Positions 8,645 through 17,501 of a DNA stretch of 51,764 nucleotides are shown in pieces. The DNA comes from Myxosarcina sp. GA_180221_E-2-1-MAG-40_15 (lineage in GTDB: Bacteria; Cyanobacteriota; Cyanobacteriia; Cyanobacteriales; Xenococcaceae): contig JAIMKV010000029.1 of the NCBI GenBank assembly GCA_020692205.1, forward strand, positions 1 through 51,764, given 5' to 3'. The first letter of the stretch is position 1; every line of letters starts with the position of its first letter. The notes below the pieces were generated by a model that had not been told where the DNA came from, did not search any database, and was given only the letters and a program-made list of their open reading frames with translations. A program made the position numbers and the translations under genes.

Positions 8645-9745
8645 TTACAAACTCTTCAAAATTTCGGCTATAGCCTGAACTAAGCGATCGTTCTCTGGGG
8701 GTAAACGTACGGCGATGCGAAAATAGCGATCGCCCAATTCGGGAAAACTCAGGCAATCTCGAATCACAATTTGATAATTTTGCAATAACTTCTCTTGTAG
8801 TTGAGTTGCGGATTTTTCTGTCTTGACTAATAGATAATTTGCGGCACTCTCAAAAGGCTGAAGCCCAGGAATCGCTAAAAGTTGCTCAAATAATGGCGAT
8901 CGCGCTTCTCTTAACCAAGACCAAGTTTGCTGTTGAAATTCCTTATCTTGTAAAGCTGCCGCCGTTGCTGCTGCTGCCAAAGTATTAACTGACCAAGGAT
9001 CGCGCCATTTTTGCCATCTTTGTAATCTGTCTGGATGAGCGATCGCATAACCAATACGCAGCCCTGGTAAACTATAAAACTTGGTTAGCGATCGCAAAAT
9101 AACTAAATTTGGATATTCCGCCACCACAGGAATCAAACTTTGCTCTTGGGAGGGAGTTAAAAAGTCCATAAAAGCCTCATCAATCACCACTAGGTTGAAT
9201 TGCTTTAAATAAGGCAATATCTCCTCTCTCGTCCATAATTTGCCTGTGGGGTTATGGGGGTTGTTGAGCAATAATCCCGATTGAGGATGAAGCGATCGCG
9301 GGATGGGTAACGTAGGGGCGAACGGTGTTGTTGTGGGGGCGTTTCGGGTAGGGGCGTTTCGCGAAACGCCCCTACAGGAGATTATTTCCCCGCCAAAAGC
9401 AGTCAAAGCCCTGTGATAATCACTAAAGGCGGGAGTAATTAAATAGGTAAAATCTTGTTGCGCTAATTCTCTTCCTGCCCAGGTCAGCAATTCTGCCGAA
9501 CCATTACCAGGCAAGATAAATTTAGGGTCAATCTGATGGTGGTTCGCTAAATGCGATCGCAATTCTGAATATTCAGGATCGGGATAAGCGGTTAATTGGG
9601 TCGTACTATTAATAATAGCGGCGATCGCACTTTGGGGTGTTCCCAATGGGTTAATGCTGGCAGAAAAATCGGTTAAAGCAGAAACTGGACAACCAGCAAT
9701 TGTGGCTGCCCAATTCAAATTTCCACCGTGTTGTGGTCTGTTCAA
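8645..9745 (-). CDS. cobD: CobD/HisC-type PLP-dependent enzyme (probable L-threonine-O-3-phosphate decarboxylase)
   Basis: A 366-residue class-I/II aminotransferase-fold protein. The N-terminus 'RPQHGGNLNWAA' followed by 'DFSASINPLG' is the signature of cobalamin-pathway CobD (CobC in some species), which makes the aminopropanol linker of cobamides. Other marks are 'PGNGSAELL', 'NNPHNPTGKLW', 'VIDEAFMDF', the PLP-lysine region 'SLTKFYSLPGLRIGYA' and the C-terminal 'IRDCLSFPELGDRYFRIAVR'. The only in-frame initiation codon before an upstream stop is TTG. Residues about 124-145 (rich in Asn-Ala-Pro-Thr) are encoded by repeat DNA that looks inserted (see repeat at 9311-9375), between the 'FGGEIIS' strand and the NPHNPTG strand. 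A histidinol-phosphate aminotransferase role is a less likely alternative. Confidence 0.85.
   Translation of the reverse strand: MNRPQHGGNLNWAATIAGCPVSALTDFSASINPLGTPQSAIAAIINSTTQLTAYPDPEYSELRSHLANHHQIDPKFILPGNGSAELLTWAGRELAQQDFTYLITPAFSDYHRALTAFGGEIISCRGVSRNAPTRNAPTTTPFAPTLPIPRSLHPQSGLLLNNPHNPTGKLWTREEILPYLKQFNLVVIDEAFMDFLTPSQEQSLIPVVAEYPNLVILRSLTKFYSLPGLRIGYAIAHPDRLQRWQKWRDPWSVNTLAAAATAAALQDKEFQQQTWSWLREARSPLFEQLLAIPGLQPFESAANYLLVKTEKSATQLQEKLLQNYQIVIRDCLSFPELGDRYFRIAVRLPPENDRLVQAIAEILKSL
9311..9375. repeat. Palindromic repeat inserted in frame within cobD
   Basis: A perfect 28-bp palindrome fills 9348-9375; its left half is GTAGGGGCGTTTCG. It is flanked on the left by degenerate copies of the same words (GGGGGCGTTTCGGG at 9335-9348, CGTAGGGGCGAACG at 9311-9324). 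GC-rich palindromes of this type normally sit between genes in cyanobacteria. Here it is translated as part of CobD. Confidence 0.8.
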
Positions 9746-9767
9746 GATAAGCTAACTAGCTTAAAAA

Positions 9768-10052
9768 CTACTTCTTGCCAGGTGCTACTTTTTCTTTAAA
9801 TAGTTTACCCGCTGAGAAAGCAGGAACTTTAGTAGCGGGGATAGACATTTTTTCGCCAGTTTTGGGGTTACGTCCTTCTCTTTCTTTGCGATCGCGACGT
9901 TCAAAAGAACCAAATCCGACTAAGGTTACCTTGTCCCCATCAGATACAGCTTCCATAATAGTTTCAATGGCTGCTGATAATACAGCATCAGCTTGTTTTT
10001 TAGTTACAGTCGCTTTTTGAGAAATGCGATCGACTAATTCACCTTTATTCAT
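9768..10052 (-). CDS. hup: HU-family DNA-binding protein
   Basis: A 94-residue histone-like protein that bends and compacts DNA as a dimer. It begins 'MNKGELVDRISQKATVTKKQADAVL' (alpha-helical dimerisation part). It continues with 'VTLVGFGSFERRDRKEREGRNPKTGE', the beta-saddle and DNA-contacting arm, and ends with 'VPAFSAGKLFKEKV'. Length and motifs are exactly those of HU. Single gene located 22 bp upstream of the cobD start codon, on the same strand. Its 5' side carries a purine-rich ribosome-binding sequence (AAGAAGGA) and a leader with a repeated TTGTGTGTT 9-mer. Confidence 0.95.
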   Translation of the reverse strand: MNKGELVDRISQKATVTKKQADAVLSAAIETIMEAVSDGDKVTLVGFGSFERRDRKEREGRNPKTGEKMSIPATKVPAFSAGKLFKEKVAPGKK

Positions 10053-10361
10053 TGTGATATCCTTCTTGTGTTTACTTATGGCTTGTGTGTTTTGTGTGTT
10101 TTGTTCTCGATCGTGGAGAACTTAGATTGAGAAAATAGGTTATCCAGCCTAATTTATAGCATCTGAGTTATTAAAACCCACAACATTTTATAGACTTTGT
10201 TCGCCTTTACAGTCACCTTCGGCTTTATTGCCTTGAAGCAAATTAACCTGTAACTGCCTTATTCTAAGCTCTACTTGCCAAATATGGATCGTTGAAAGCA
10301 TTAATTTATATAGATTTCAACAATTTTTTTGATTTTAACCACCAAAATCAAGCCAATTATC
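10053..10361. other. Intergenic region upstream of hup, downstream of pilQ
   Basis: A 309-bp gap with no gene visible. It should hold the hup promoter. A direct repeat TTGTGTGTT occurs twice in a row at 10083-10100. An 8-bp hairpin (TTGATTTT 10329-10336 with AAAATCAA 10344-10351) lies just beyond the pilQ stop and could help end the pil transcript, although no T-run follows on the minus strand. Confidence 0.5.
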
Positions 10362-12824
10362 CTAGTTATCAAGCAGCTCAACACCTTGTTCCTGAAGGAT
10401 TTCACGACTTTCTTTACTAGGACTAAAGTTGCTTGCTAGCCCTGCATCCTCTTCCACAATTTCTGGAGTTAACAAAACTATTACTTCTGCCCGTTCATTT
10501 GCCTTGTCGGTGCTTCTAAATAAAGCACCCAGTAATGGAATGTCTCCCAAAATGGGGATTTTAGAAATAGTAGTTCTTTCTTGGTCTTGAATTATACCTG
10601 ACAAGATTAAAGTCTGACCATCACGCAAACGTACTAAACCAGAACTGAGTTCTCGCTTACTCAGAAGATTAAGTAAGTTAACCGCACCACCACCACTGTC
10701 AAAGTTTTGGGATGCGCCAATAGAACTTACAGTAGGACTAACGGACATCGAAACAAAGCCGTTATCGTCAATGCGCTCTACATTAACCGTTAATACAACA
10801 CCAGCTTCGGCTATTACAGGGGTAATGGTTCTAGTCCCCGTGTCTCCATCAATCTCGGTTTTAATACTTTCAATAATGTTCTGAGCCAGTTTAACTGTTG
10901 CTTGTTGACCCTCTTGAACCATTAAAGTTGGATCAGTAAGAATCTTGGCATTACCGCTAGTAATCTGCGCTTCTAAAAGAGCCAAAAATTTATCAGGAAT
11001 TTCATACAAAGAAGGAAGCTCATAGGTAATTTGTCCTTGCTCATCAACTTCTGTAATACCTGGTTGAAAAGGATTACTATCTGTCCCAAAAGGCCCGCGA
11101 GCATAGAAACCAGGAAAATTGGTGGAAGGAGTTGACGCATCAAATAAAGCAGTTCCTCCAACATCATCAATAAAGCCGTTGCGTTCTCCAGTACCCGGGA
11201 ATGGTAAAGGGGTCACTCGGGGAAAACCTCCTCTGGTAGTTACAGTATTTGTCCCTGGTGGATTCACTCCACCAAAGTTTAAGACTGCTGAACCGTTATC
11301 ATTAACTAAGAAACTATCATTTATGCCAAAAGAGAAACTGCTGTTAAAAACATCTTGGTTGAGTAAATTAACATCCAAAACCTTGACATTAACTGCTACC
11401 TGACGACGACGAGCATCTAACTGAGTCAGAAAAGCTGTAGCAACTTCGACTTTACGTGGTTCACCTACTAAGGTAATAGCGTTAAGTCTGCCATCAGTGG
11501 AAACTTGTAATCCTTGAAGCATTAAAGCCTGAGTGCCTGTTGCATCTTCACTACCGCCATCTAGATCGCTTAATTCGGGACTAGTTTCGTTTCGTTGGAC
11601 AACTCGACCAGTTTCAGGATCGATGATTTCTTCAACTTCATTGGTTAGTCTTTTACCCGCTGCACCTTGACTGGCTAGATATAAGGCTGCGTTTTCTGCT
11701 GTTACCTGATTTAAACGAATCGTACGACTGACTAAGTTACGGGCTTGCGCGGGTAATTGTTCGCCAACGTAGATGATATTGCCACTACGGTTAGCATCTA
11801 ACCCAGATACCAGTAAAACTGAGTTAAATACTTCCTGTACGGGTTGATTTTCTAAATCCAGAGAAATAGTCGGTTCTGTTGCTTCTCCTTGACCTTCTGG
11901 CGCACTACCAGAAGCATATACTACGTTCAAGTTAGCCGATCGCGCTAAAAGGGACAATACTTCTCGAACTGGTGCATCTCGTAAAACTAAGCGAGGAACT
12001 AGCGCGCTTGAGCCTAGATCTACCATGTCGGGCATGGTATTAATATTAGAAACCGCCATATCTCCTACAGGAGGCGCAACAGCCCGCGGTAGAGTTGCAG
12101 GTAATTCAGCAGCGTCACTTTGAGCTTTAAATACCTGTTCTTTAATTTCTGCTGGGTTATTAACGCGGTTGTCATCAATAACTATTTCTGGGTTGGGAAT
12201 TAAAACCTCAGAATCGTTGTTTTTGTCTGAGTCTAGGCTAGACTTTTCGTCATCTTTGGTTTTTTTCTGCCCTAATGCGGATTTATAAGTTTGCTTAATA
12301 TTTTGAACAGTTTGATGTCCAAACTCTGTCACTTCTCTTTGGAAAGACTGAGCTTTAGTGACTCGATTCAAGCTCAGAATTAGGTTATCTCCCTGTTGTT
12401 CTAGTAAGTGTTCGACAGGAATATCTGCTTCGGTAGAAACAATAATCTGCGTATGTTTACTGTCGATCTGATTGACTTCGACGGCATTGACACCTGGAAT
12501 AGGATTAATTTGCTTGAAGGATTTTCCTTGAGGCAAAGTTAAATTAGTGTTGAGTAGGTTAGCTTCAATAGTATTGCCATCACGTAAGGTATAAAAGGAA
12601 GCATCAGTATCGGCTTTGTTGGTTGCCGCTAGTTTTAGTTCCAGTTGATGATTATTTTTTTCTAGCTCAATGTTGGTAATTGTACGTTCGGCAGCCATGG
12701 AAGGGGCGCACGCTAGCATTACCGTTAATGTGGTCAAAAATCCAAGGCGATCAGACGTGGAGCGGAGCGGAGTTAATCCTTTAGGGCGATGCGGAGCGAG
12801 TGCTTTAGTGCAATAGTTTTTCAC
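10362..12824 (-). CDS. pilQ: Type IV pilus secretin PilQ
   Basis: An 820-residue outer-membrane secretin, the channel through which the type IV pilus leaves the cell. It has an N-terminal AMIN-type domain (about residues 48-160, 'RTITNIELEKNNHQLELKL'), a Secretin/TonB short N-terminal domain ('LVLRDAPVREVLSLLARSANLNVVY'), secretin N1 domains, and a C-terminal secretin domain with 'ILTDPTLMVQEGQQATVKLAQNI' and 'IPILGDIPLLGALFRS'. The start is GTG. The signal-peptide core 'FLTTLTVMLACAPSMA' comes after an unusually long n-region (residues about 8-26) encoded by repeat-like DNA. It is the last gene of the pilMNOQ cluster, 50 bp downstream of pilO. It is needed for twitching motility and natural competence in other cyanobacteria. 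Confidence 0.93.
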   Translation of the reverse strand: MKNYCTKALAPHRPKGLTPLRSTSDRLGFLTTLTVMLACAPSMAAERTITNIELEKNNHQLELKLAATNKADTDASFYTLRDGNTIEANLLNTNLTLPQGKSFKQINPIPGVNAVEVNQIDSKHTQIIVSTEADIPVEHLLEQQGDNLILSLNRVTKAQSFQREVTEFGHQTVQNIKQTYKSALGQKKTKDDEKSSLDSDKNNDSEVLIPNPEIVIDDNRVNNPAEIKEQVFKAQSDAAELPATLPRAVAPPVGDMAVSNINTMPDMVDLGSSALVPRLVLRDAPVREVLSLLARSANLNVVYASGSAPEGQGEATEPTISLDLENQPVQEVFNSVLLVSGLDANRSGNIIYVGEQLPAQARNLVSRTIRLNQVTAENAALYLASQGAAGKRLTNEVEEIIDPETGRVVQRNETSPELSDLDGGSEDATGTQALMLQGLQVSTDGRLNAITLVGEPRKVEVATAFLTQLDARRRQVAVNVKVLDVNLLNQDVFNSSFSFGINDSFLVNDNGSAVLNFGGVNPPGTNTVTTRGGFPRVTPLPFPGTGERNGFIDDVGGTALFDASTPSTNFPGFYARGPFGTDSNPFQPGITEVDEQGQITYELPSLYEIPDKFLALLEAQITSGNAKILTDPTLMVQEGQQATVKLAQNIIESIKTEIDGDTGTRTITPVIAEAGVVLTVNVERIDDNGFVSMSVSPTVSSIGASQNFDSGGGAVNLLNLLSKRELSSGLVRLRDGQTLILSGIIQDQERTTISKIPILGDIPLLGALFRSTDKANERAEVIVLLTPEIVEEDAGLASNFSPSKESREILQEQGVELLDN
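12747..12806. repeat. Repeat-like GC-rich insert in the pilQ signal-peptide region
   Basis: The stretch contains AGCGGAGCGGAG and GGGCGATGCGGAGCGAG, purine-rich words typical of cyanobacterial interspersed repeats and unlike the flanking AT-rich coding DNA. It encodes the Pro/Arg-rich residues about 8-26 of PilQ (ALAPHRPKGLTPLRSTSD). No second copy occurs in this window, so the repeat status is inferred from composition. Confidence 0.5.
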
Positions 12825-12874
12825 TGTTTAATCCTCAACCGATAATATTAGTAAATATATTTTTGCTAGAACTT

Positions 12875-13660
12875 TTATTGTTCGGCAGCTTCAGCTTCTG
12901 GCTGACTATCTTGTTGCTCACCACCTTCTGCTGAGGCTTCCTGAGCTTTTTGAGCAGCTTCTATTTCAGCCTCGCTTAGAGGTAAAATGGCATCTAGTTT
13001 AATTTGGGTTTTTAACTCGGCTTGGGTTTGCGGTACAACCTCGCCTCTAGCACTAGTCAAGATTGCCGTTGGTTTTTCTTCCACAGTCGAACTAATAGTC
13101 TGTAGCATTAACAATGGCTGTAGGCGTTCTAGATCCTGTAAAATCTCTTTGGTTTCGAGAAAAGTTCCCTGGATTGTCAAAGAAATTCCCTGACGTTTGA
13201 GCCTCCCCTGTACTCCTTCACCCAAAGAAGCATCTTCAACTATGGTGGCATTGCCTTCAGGTTGATAGTCAATTAAAGTTCCCTGATTCGAGGCAACAAA
13301 GCCATTTAAATCTAAGAGTAAGGTGTCTAAATCCTGCTCATTAGTAAACATTGCCATCACCTCGTTTTTTAAAGCTTTAGTTTCGGCTAAATCCACTTCT
13401 ATTTGAGCTAACTTTAGCTGTAGATCGCCAGTTTTGATTTGGCTTAGCTGTACCTGTAGTTCTTGCTTTTTGGTTGCTACCTCTTGGTATTTGGTTTGAG
13501 CAGGATTGACAAAATTAATCAAGCCATAGGCAGCTAGAGTCATCCCCGCAACTGCGATCGCTATTCCCGAAATCTTTGGTGTAAAAGTAATCCCAAAGGC
13601 AGAGGGATAATCTCCTGCCAAACTATTTTCTTCTGTGGCAAAATCGTCAGCAAAGGTCAT
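12875..13660 (-). CDS. pilO: Type IV pilus inner-membrane assembly protein PilO
   Basis: A 261-residue bitopic protein. A cytoplasmic N-terminus of about 30 residues is followed by one membrane segment ('GIAIAVAGMTLAAYGLINFV', about residues 32-51), a coiled-coil stretch ('YQEVATKKQELQVQLSQIKTG'), and a periplasmic ferredoxin-like domain. The C-terminal 30 residues are low-complexity, rich in Ala, Glu and Gln. PilO pairs with PilN to form the alignment complex linking PilM to the PilQ secretin. Its start overlaps the pilN stop by 4 nt, indicating translational coupling. No pilP gene separates it from pilQ, as usual for cyanobacteria. Confidence 0.88.
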   Translation of the reverse strand: MTFADDFATEENSLAGDYPSAFGITFTPKISGIAIAVAGMTLAAYGLINFVNPAQTKYQEVATKKQELQVQLSQIKTGDLQLKLAQIEVDLAETKALKNEVMAMFTNEQDLDTLLLDLNGFVASNQGTLIDYQPEGNATIVEDASLGEGVQGRLKRQGISLTIQGTFLETKEILQDLERLQPLLMLQTISSTVEEKPTAILTSARGEVVPQTQAELKTQIKLDAILPLSEAEIEAAQKAQEASAEGGEQQDSQPEAEAAEQ

Positions 13661-14406
13661 TTCAAAATCGCTCCTTTACGCTCTAATGTTTTTAGTCTGG
13701 TTACTACACCGATTGAACCTTTTTCGCTAATTACTTGAATCAGCTCAGAAGACGGAGCATTATTTAACTGGGCTGAAATAGTGTATTTAACCCCAGGCAG
13801 TTCTAACGAAGCGATATCAGGGAAATCTTCTTTATTGGCTACTTCTACAGCAAAATCAGCACTACTAGCGCTATTTAACCTAACTTGTTGTTGCTCAAAA
13901 AATGGCGATCGCTGGAGAAATAAAACAAAGTCATTCACGTCTTCATAAGAACGAGCTACGCCAGACAAATCAACGCCGATGCCAGAGTCAGAACTAGTTT
14001 GTTGAATTGAATCTACCTGAACTCCTGGTGGAGTGCGATCGCTTATTTCCTGCATAATCGCTGCCCAAGGTTTAATTTTTTCAAATACTTGCACAAAAGC
14101 TGCCGTTTCTGCTTCTGCTGCCTGCATTTCTGCTTCGGCTGCTTCTAGCTGTTTGTTTTGATTTCCCAGTTCGGCAATTTCGCTTTCTATTTGCCTTATT
14201 TCTGATTCTATAGCAACAGTTTTTGCCTTGACGCTTTGTAAATAACCAAAAGTAATTGCAGGTGCGAGTAAAAACACAAATGCTCCTACTATCATCGGAA
14301 TTTTATCTGCTAAGGAAGGTTCTTTTTTCTGAAAAAAACTACTATTAAGTTCAGCAGATTGTCCCAGATTCCTATCTCTAAGAAAATTAATATCTAAGTT
14401 ATACAT
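13657..14406 (-). CDS. pilN: Type IV pilus inner-membrane assembly protein PilN
   Basis: About 249 residues. The N-terminal 'MYNLDINFLRDR' is the conserved PilN peptide that docks into the PilM groove. The ATG at 14406 is therefore preferred over an in-frame TTG four codons upstream. One membrane segment ('IPMIVGAFVFLLAPAITFGYLQ') is followed by a long Glu/Ala-rich coiled coil ('IESEIRQIESEIAELGNQNKQLEAAEAEMQAAEAE') and a periplasmic domain with 'RTPPGVQVDSIQQ'. It forms the inner-membrane platform of the pilus with PilO and PilM. It overlaps pilO by 4 nt and lies about 100 bp downstream of pilM. Confidence 0.88.
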   Translation of the reverse strand: MYNLDINFLRDRNLGQSAELNSSFFQKKEPSLADKIPMIVGAFVFLLAPAITFGYLQSVKAKTVAIESEIRQIESEIAELGNQNKQLEAAEAEMQAAEAETAAFVQVFEKIKPWAAIMQEISDRTPPGVQVDSIQQTSSDSGIGVDLSGVARSYEDVNDFVLFLQRSPFFEQQQVRLNSASSADFAVEVANKEDFPDIASLELPGVKYTISAQLNNAPSSELIQVISEKGSIGVVTRLKTLERKGAILK

Positions 14407-14506
14407 AAAGCCATACAAATTCCGAGAATAACTAATACGTTGCTTGGCACTATTACAGTTCCCTGGTCTATTTCTAAAAGCAACACTAAAATAATTTCAA
14501 GTTATT

Positions 14507-15610
14507 TTAATCCTCTCTTATTCCCAAACCTAAAACAATTCCCAATCCAGGGCGATGTTTAAGAGCAATATCTTGACTAATATCCAACCCTAAAGTAGCA
14601 ATAGGATCGACTTTCATCGTCGGTAAATTTAATTTTTGGGTAAAAAATTCATCTACCTGATTGATTCCCGCCCCAGGTCCAGCTAACAGTAACTGAGCAA
14701 TTTCCAAATCTTCACTTTGATTAATATAAAAATTGATCGAACGACTCAATTCTTCAGTTAATTCGCCGAGAATTTTCAGCAAAGCTGTTTGCCCTGACTC
14801 AATTTCCGATGGATCTATGTCTCCTAAATCTCCTATGCCATCGAGAACATCAATGTCGTGCAGTATTTCTGTTCCACCAGTAGCTGGTAAATTCATTGCT
14901 TGAGAAAATGCAGCCCGCATTTGATAAGTACCAATAGGAACAGTTCTAGAAAACTGAGGAACTCCTTCAACTACGATCGCAATTTCTGTACTATCAAACT
15001 CTAAATCCACTAAAACCACCGCCTCTTTAGAACCAAAGGAGCGCAATTGCTCTCTAATAGTTCTAATCAGAGCAAAGCTATTAATTTCTAAAACTTTTAT
15101 TTCCAGATCAGCCTGCTTAAAAATTTCAATGTAGAGATCGGTTACTTCTTTTTTAGTAGCAACTAACAAAACATTGACTTTTTCAATGCCATCTTCATCC
15201 ATAAAATACCCTAATTTGGCATAGTCTAAATCTACCTCTTCTCTAGGATAAGGAAGATGCATTCCCGCTTCATGAACTAAAACCATATCTTTAAGTTCAG
15301 CTTCATCTAGTTCTGCGGGAAGAGGAATTACTCGAATAATCACTTCCCTCATCGGCACAGCAGTTGATACTTTCTTGGCACTAATTTTATTAGCTTTAAG
15401 AGTATCTTTAATCAATTCTGATAGAGTTAAGGTATCAACAATTTGTCCATCTTCATACACTCCATCAGGAATATTAGCCGAAACATTTTTAATTAGTTTA
15501 TAGTGCTGCCCCTGTTTAGCTATTTGAGTTATATTTATTTTTTGAGAATTGATTTCAATTCCCAAATTGTTAGCTTTCTTAGCAAATATATTAGTTAAAT
15601 TATTCAGCAT
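14507..15610 (-). CDS. pilM: Type IV pilus assembly ATPase-fold protein PilM
   Basis: A 367-residue cytoplasmic actin-like (FtsA/PilM fold) protein. Recognisable parts are the N-terminal 'LGIEINSQKINITQIAKQG', the helix/loop 'AVPMREVIIRVIPLP', 'LVDLEFDSTEIAIVVEGVPQFSRTVPIG', which corresponds to the phosphate-binding hairpin, and the C-terminal 'LLLAGPGAGINQVDEFF' nucleotide-binding loop. PilM binds the N-terminus of PilN at the membrane and helps position the pilus motor. It is the first gene of the pilMNOQ run, so the operon promoter should lie in 15611-15968. Confidence 0.9.
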   Translation of the reverse strand: MLNNLTNIFAKKANNLGIEINSQKINITQIAKQGQHYKLIKNVSANIPDGVYEDGQIVDTLTLSELIKDTLKANKISAKKVSTAVPMREVIIRVIPLPAELDEAELKDMVLVHEAGMHLPYPREEVDLDYAKLGYFMDEDGIEKVNVLLVATKKEVTDLYIEIFKQADLEIKVLEINSFALIRTIREQLRSFGSKEAVVLVDLEFDSTEIAIVVEGVPQFSRTVPIGTYQMRAAFSQAMNLPATGGTEILHDIDVLDGIGDLGDIDPSEIESGQTALLKILGELTEELSRSINFYINQSEDLEIAQLLLAGPGAGINQVDEFFTQKLNLPTMKVDPIATLGLDISQDIALKHRPGLGIVLGLGIRED

Positions 15611-15968
15611 ACTCCTGTCCTAGGTAGTATTTCAAAATTTATACCTCATGAGTTAGATATGACAATCTTCTGTGGTCAAAGCATTAAGATTTTACTATTA
15701 GTAACCAAAATAGAGTTGATATGTTTAATTCTGCTGCTCAATAATTTGCCAAATAGCCAACTATTAATTAAGAATTATCAGATTTTTTAGATTATAGACT
15801 TACTCACATTGGACATTGTAGCTGCTATAAACTGATTTTTAGATAAGTAGTAGTACCGAAAAAACCCTAAAAGATATATATAATAATAGTTAAAATTACG
15901 TATAGATATTGCCATTTTTACCTATAAGTAATATGGTTTAATCTATTGTTTATCTTTAAATTTAAGCA
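15611..15968. other. Divergent promoter region between pilM and the ABC-transporter lipoprotein
   Basis: A 358-bp AT-rich gap with no gene visible. It must carry promoters in both directions. A TATAAT hexamer at 15879-15884 faces the plus-strand gene, but no convincing -35 box is spaced correctly, so I only mention it. Confidence 0.5.
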
Positions 15969-17270
15969 GTGAAAAGAATCATCTTTACCAAAAGGCTGAG
16001 TTGGTACTTGTTGTTTGGCGTAATTTTAAGCGGTCTGTCTAGCTGTAATCCTCAAGCAAACTCAAATTCTAATCAGCTTGAGTTTTGGACAATGCAGCTT
16101 AAACCCGACTTTACTGAATATTTTGTCAACTTAAATCGTACTTTTGAACAGCAGAATGAGTCACTTGAGCTAAATTGGGTTGATGTTTCTTGGTCAGCGA
16201 TGGAAAATAAAATTTTGACCTCTGTTTCTGCTAGAACCGCACCAGATGTAGTCAATTTAAACCCTAAATTTGCTTCACAGTTAGCTACGCGCAATGCTTG
16301 GCTAGATTTAGAAACAGTAGTTCCTCCTGAAGTCAAGGCGACTTATCTACCGAAAATTTGGCAAGCTAGCACGATTGAAGTCTGTCAAGAAAATAGTTGT
16401 AACGAGCAAACTTTTGGTCTTCCTTGGTATCTAACTACCACCATTACTATTTACAATCAAGAAATCTTGACCGCAGCAGGGATTAATCAACCACCTCAAA
16501 CTTACGCTGAACTGGCACAAGCTGCTAAAACAATCAAAGAAAAAACAGGGAAATATGCCTTCTTTATTACTTTTGTACCCAGTGATTCGGGAGATGTTTT
16601 AGAGTCCTTGGTAAAAATGGGCGTAAATTTAGTTGATGATTCGGGAAAAGCAGCTTTCAATACTCCAGAGGGAAAAGCAGCATTTCAGTATTGGGTAGAT
16701 TTATACCAGCAAGAATTATTACCTCCAGATGTATTGACTCAAGGTCATCGTCGCGGCATTGAACTTTATCAGTCTGGAGAGACAGCTTTATTAACTTCTG
16801 GGGCCGAGTTTATCGATAGCATCACTAACAATGCACCAACTGTGGCTAAAGTTTCCGCTGTTGCGCCACAAATCACTGGTCAGACAGGCAAAAAAAATGT
16901 GGCGGTGATGAATTTGGTTATTCCTCGTGACAGTGATAAATCAGAACAAGCACTTAAATATGCTTTGTTTGTGACTAATACCGAAAATCAGTTAGCTTTT
17001 GCTCAAGAATCTAATGTTCTTCCTTCGACCACAAAAGCAGTAGAGCAATATTTAAAAAACATTGAACAGCAGCAAACTGGTTTAGAAGAACAGGCAAAAA
17101 GGGTTAGTGCAGCGCAGCTTGAAGATGCAGAGGTTTTAATTCCCGTTCAAAAAGACCTGCAAATCTTACAAAAAGCGATTTATGAAAATTTACAAGCTGC
17201 AATGTTAGATGAGAAAAGTGTAGCACAAGCGGTTCAGGATGCTGCCGCTGAATGGAATCAGCAACAGTAA
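15969..17270 (+). CDS. ABC transporter substrate-binding lipoprotein (family 1, sugar type)
   Basis: A 433-residue periplasmic binding protein. A signal peptide with the lipobox LSSC makes Cys26 the lipidated residue. The mature part shows the family-1 extracellular solute-binding pattern: 'LEFWTMQLKPDFTEYFVNL' near the start, 'SWSAMENKILTSVSARTAPDVVNLNP', 'GLPWYLTTTITIYNQEILTAAGI', and 'GETALLTSGAEFIDSI'. Members bind mono- or oligosaccharides, or glycerol-3-phosphate-like compounds. The ligand cannot be read from sequence. Starts at GTG. No permease or ATPase gene is adjacent, so it is an orphan binding protein in this window. The C-terminus carries an extra Gln/Glu/Ala-rich helical stretch. 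Confidence 0.85.
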   Translation: MKRIIFTKRLSWYLLFGVILSGLSSCNPQANSNSNQLEFWTMQLKPDFTEYFVNLNRTFEQQNESLELNWVDVSWSAMENKILTSVSARTAPDVVNLNPKFASQLATRNAWLDLETVVPPEVKATYLPKIWQASTIEVCQENSCNEQTFGLPWYLTTTITIYNQEILTAAGINQPPQTYAELAQAAKTIKEKTGKYAFFITFVPSDSGDVLESLVKMGVNLVDDSGKAAFNTPEGKAAFQYWVDLYQQELLPPDVLTQGHRRGIELYQSGETALLTSGAEFIDSITNNAPTVAKVSAVAPQITGQTGKKNVAVMNLVIPRDSDKSEQALKYALFVTNTENQLAFAQESNVLPSTTKAVEQYLKNIEQQQTGLEEQAKRVSAAQLEDAEVLIPVQKDLQILQKAIYENLQAAMLDEKSVAQAVQDAAAEWNQQQ

Positions 17271-17501
17271 AATTTGTAATTTACAGCATTTTGAGCAATG
17301 TACCTTCCCCGGCATTGTCCTGGTTAATTCTTCATAGCTAAGCAATATTGTTACAATTAAAATTTAAGTAGTCTGCGATCGCTCTTTCATTCGAGCTAAG
17401 CAAAATCGCAGTTAAGTATTCTGTAGCTAAAGTTTATTGCAAAGGTTGCTCAAAAATCTTATTATTGTCAATAAGCAGCAAATAATTGATAAAAGATTGG
17501 T

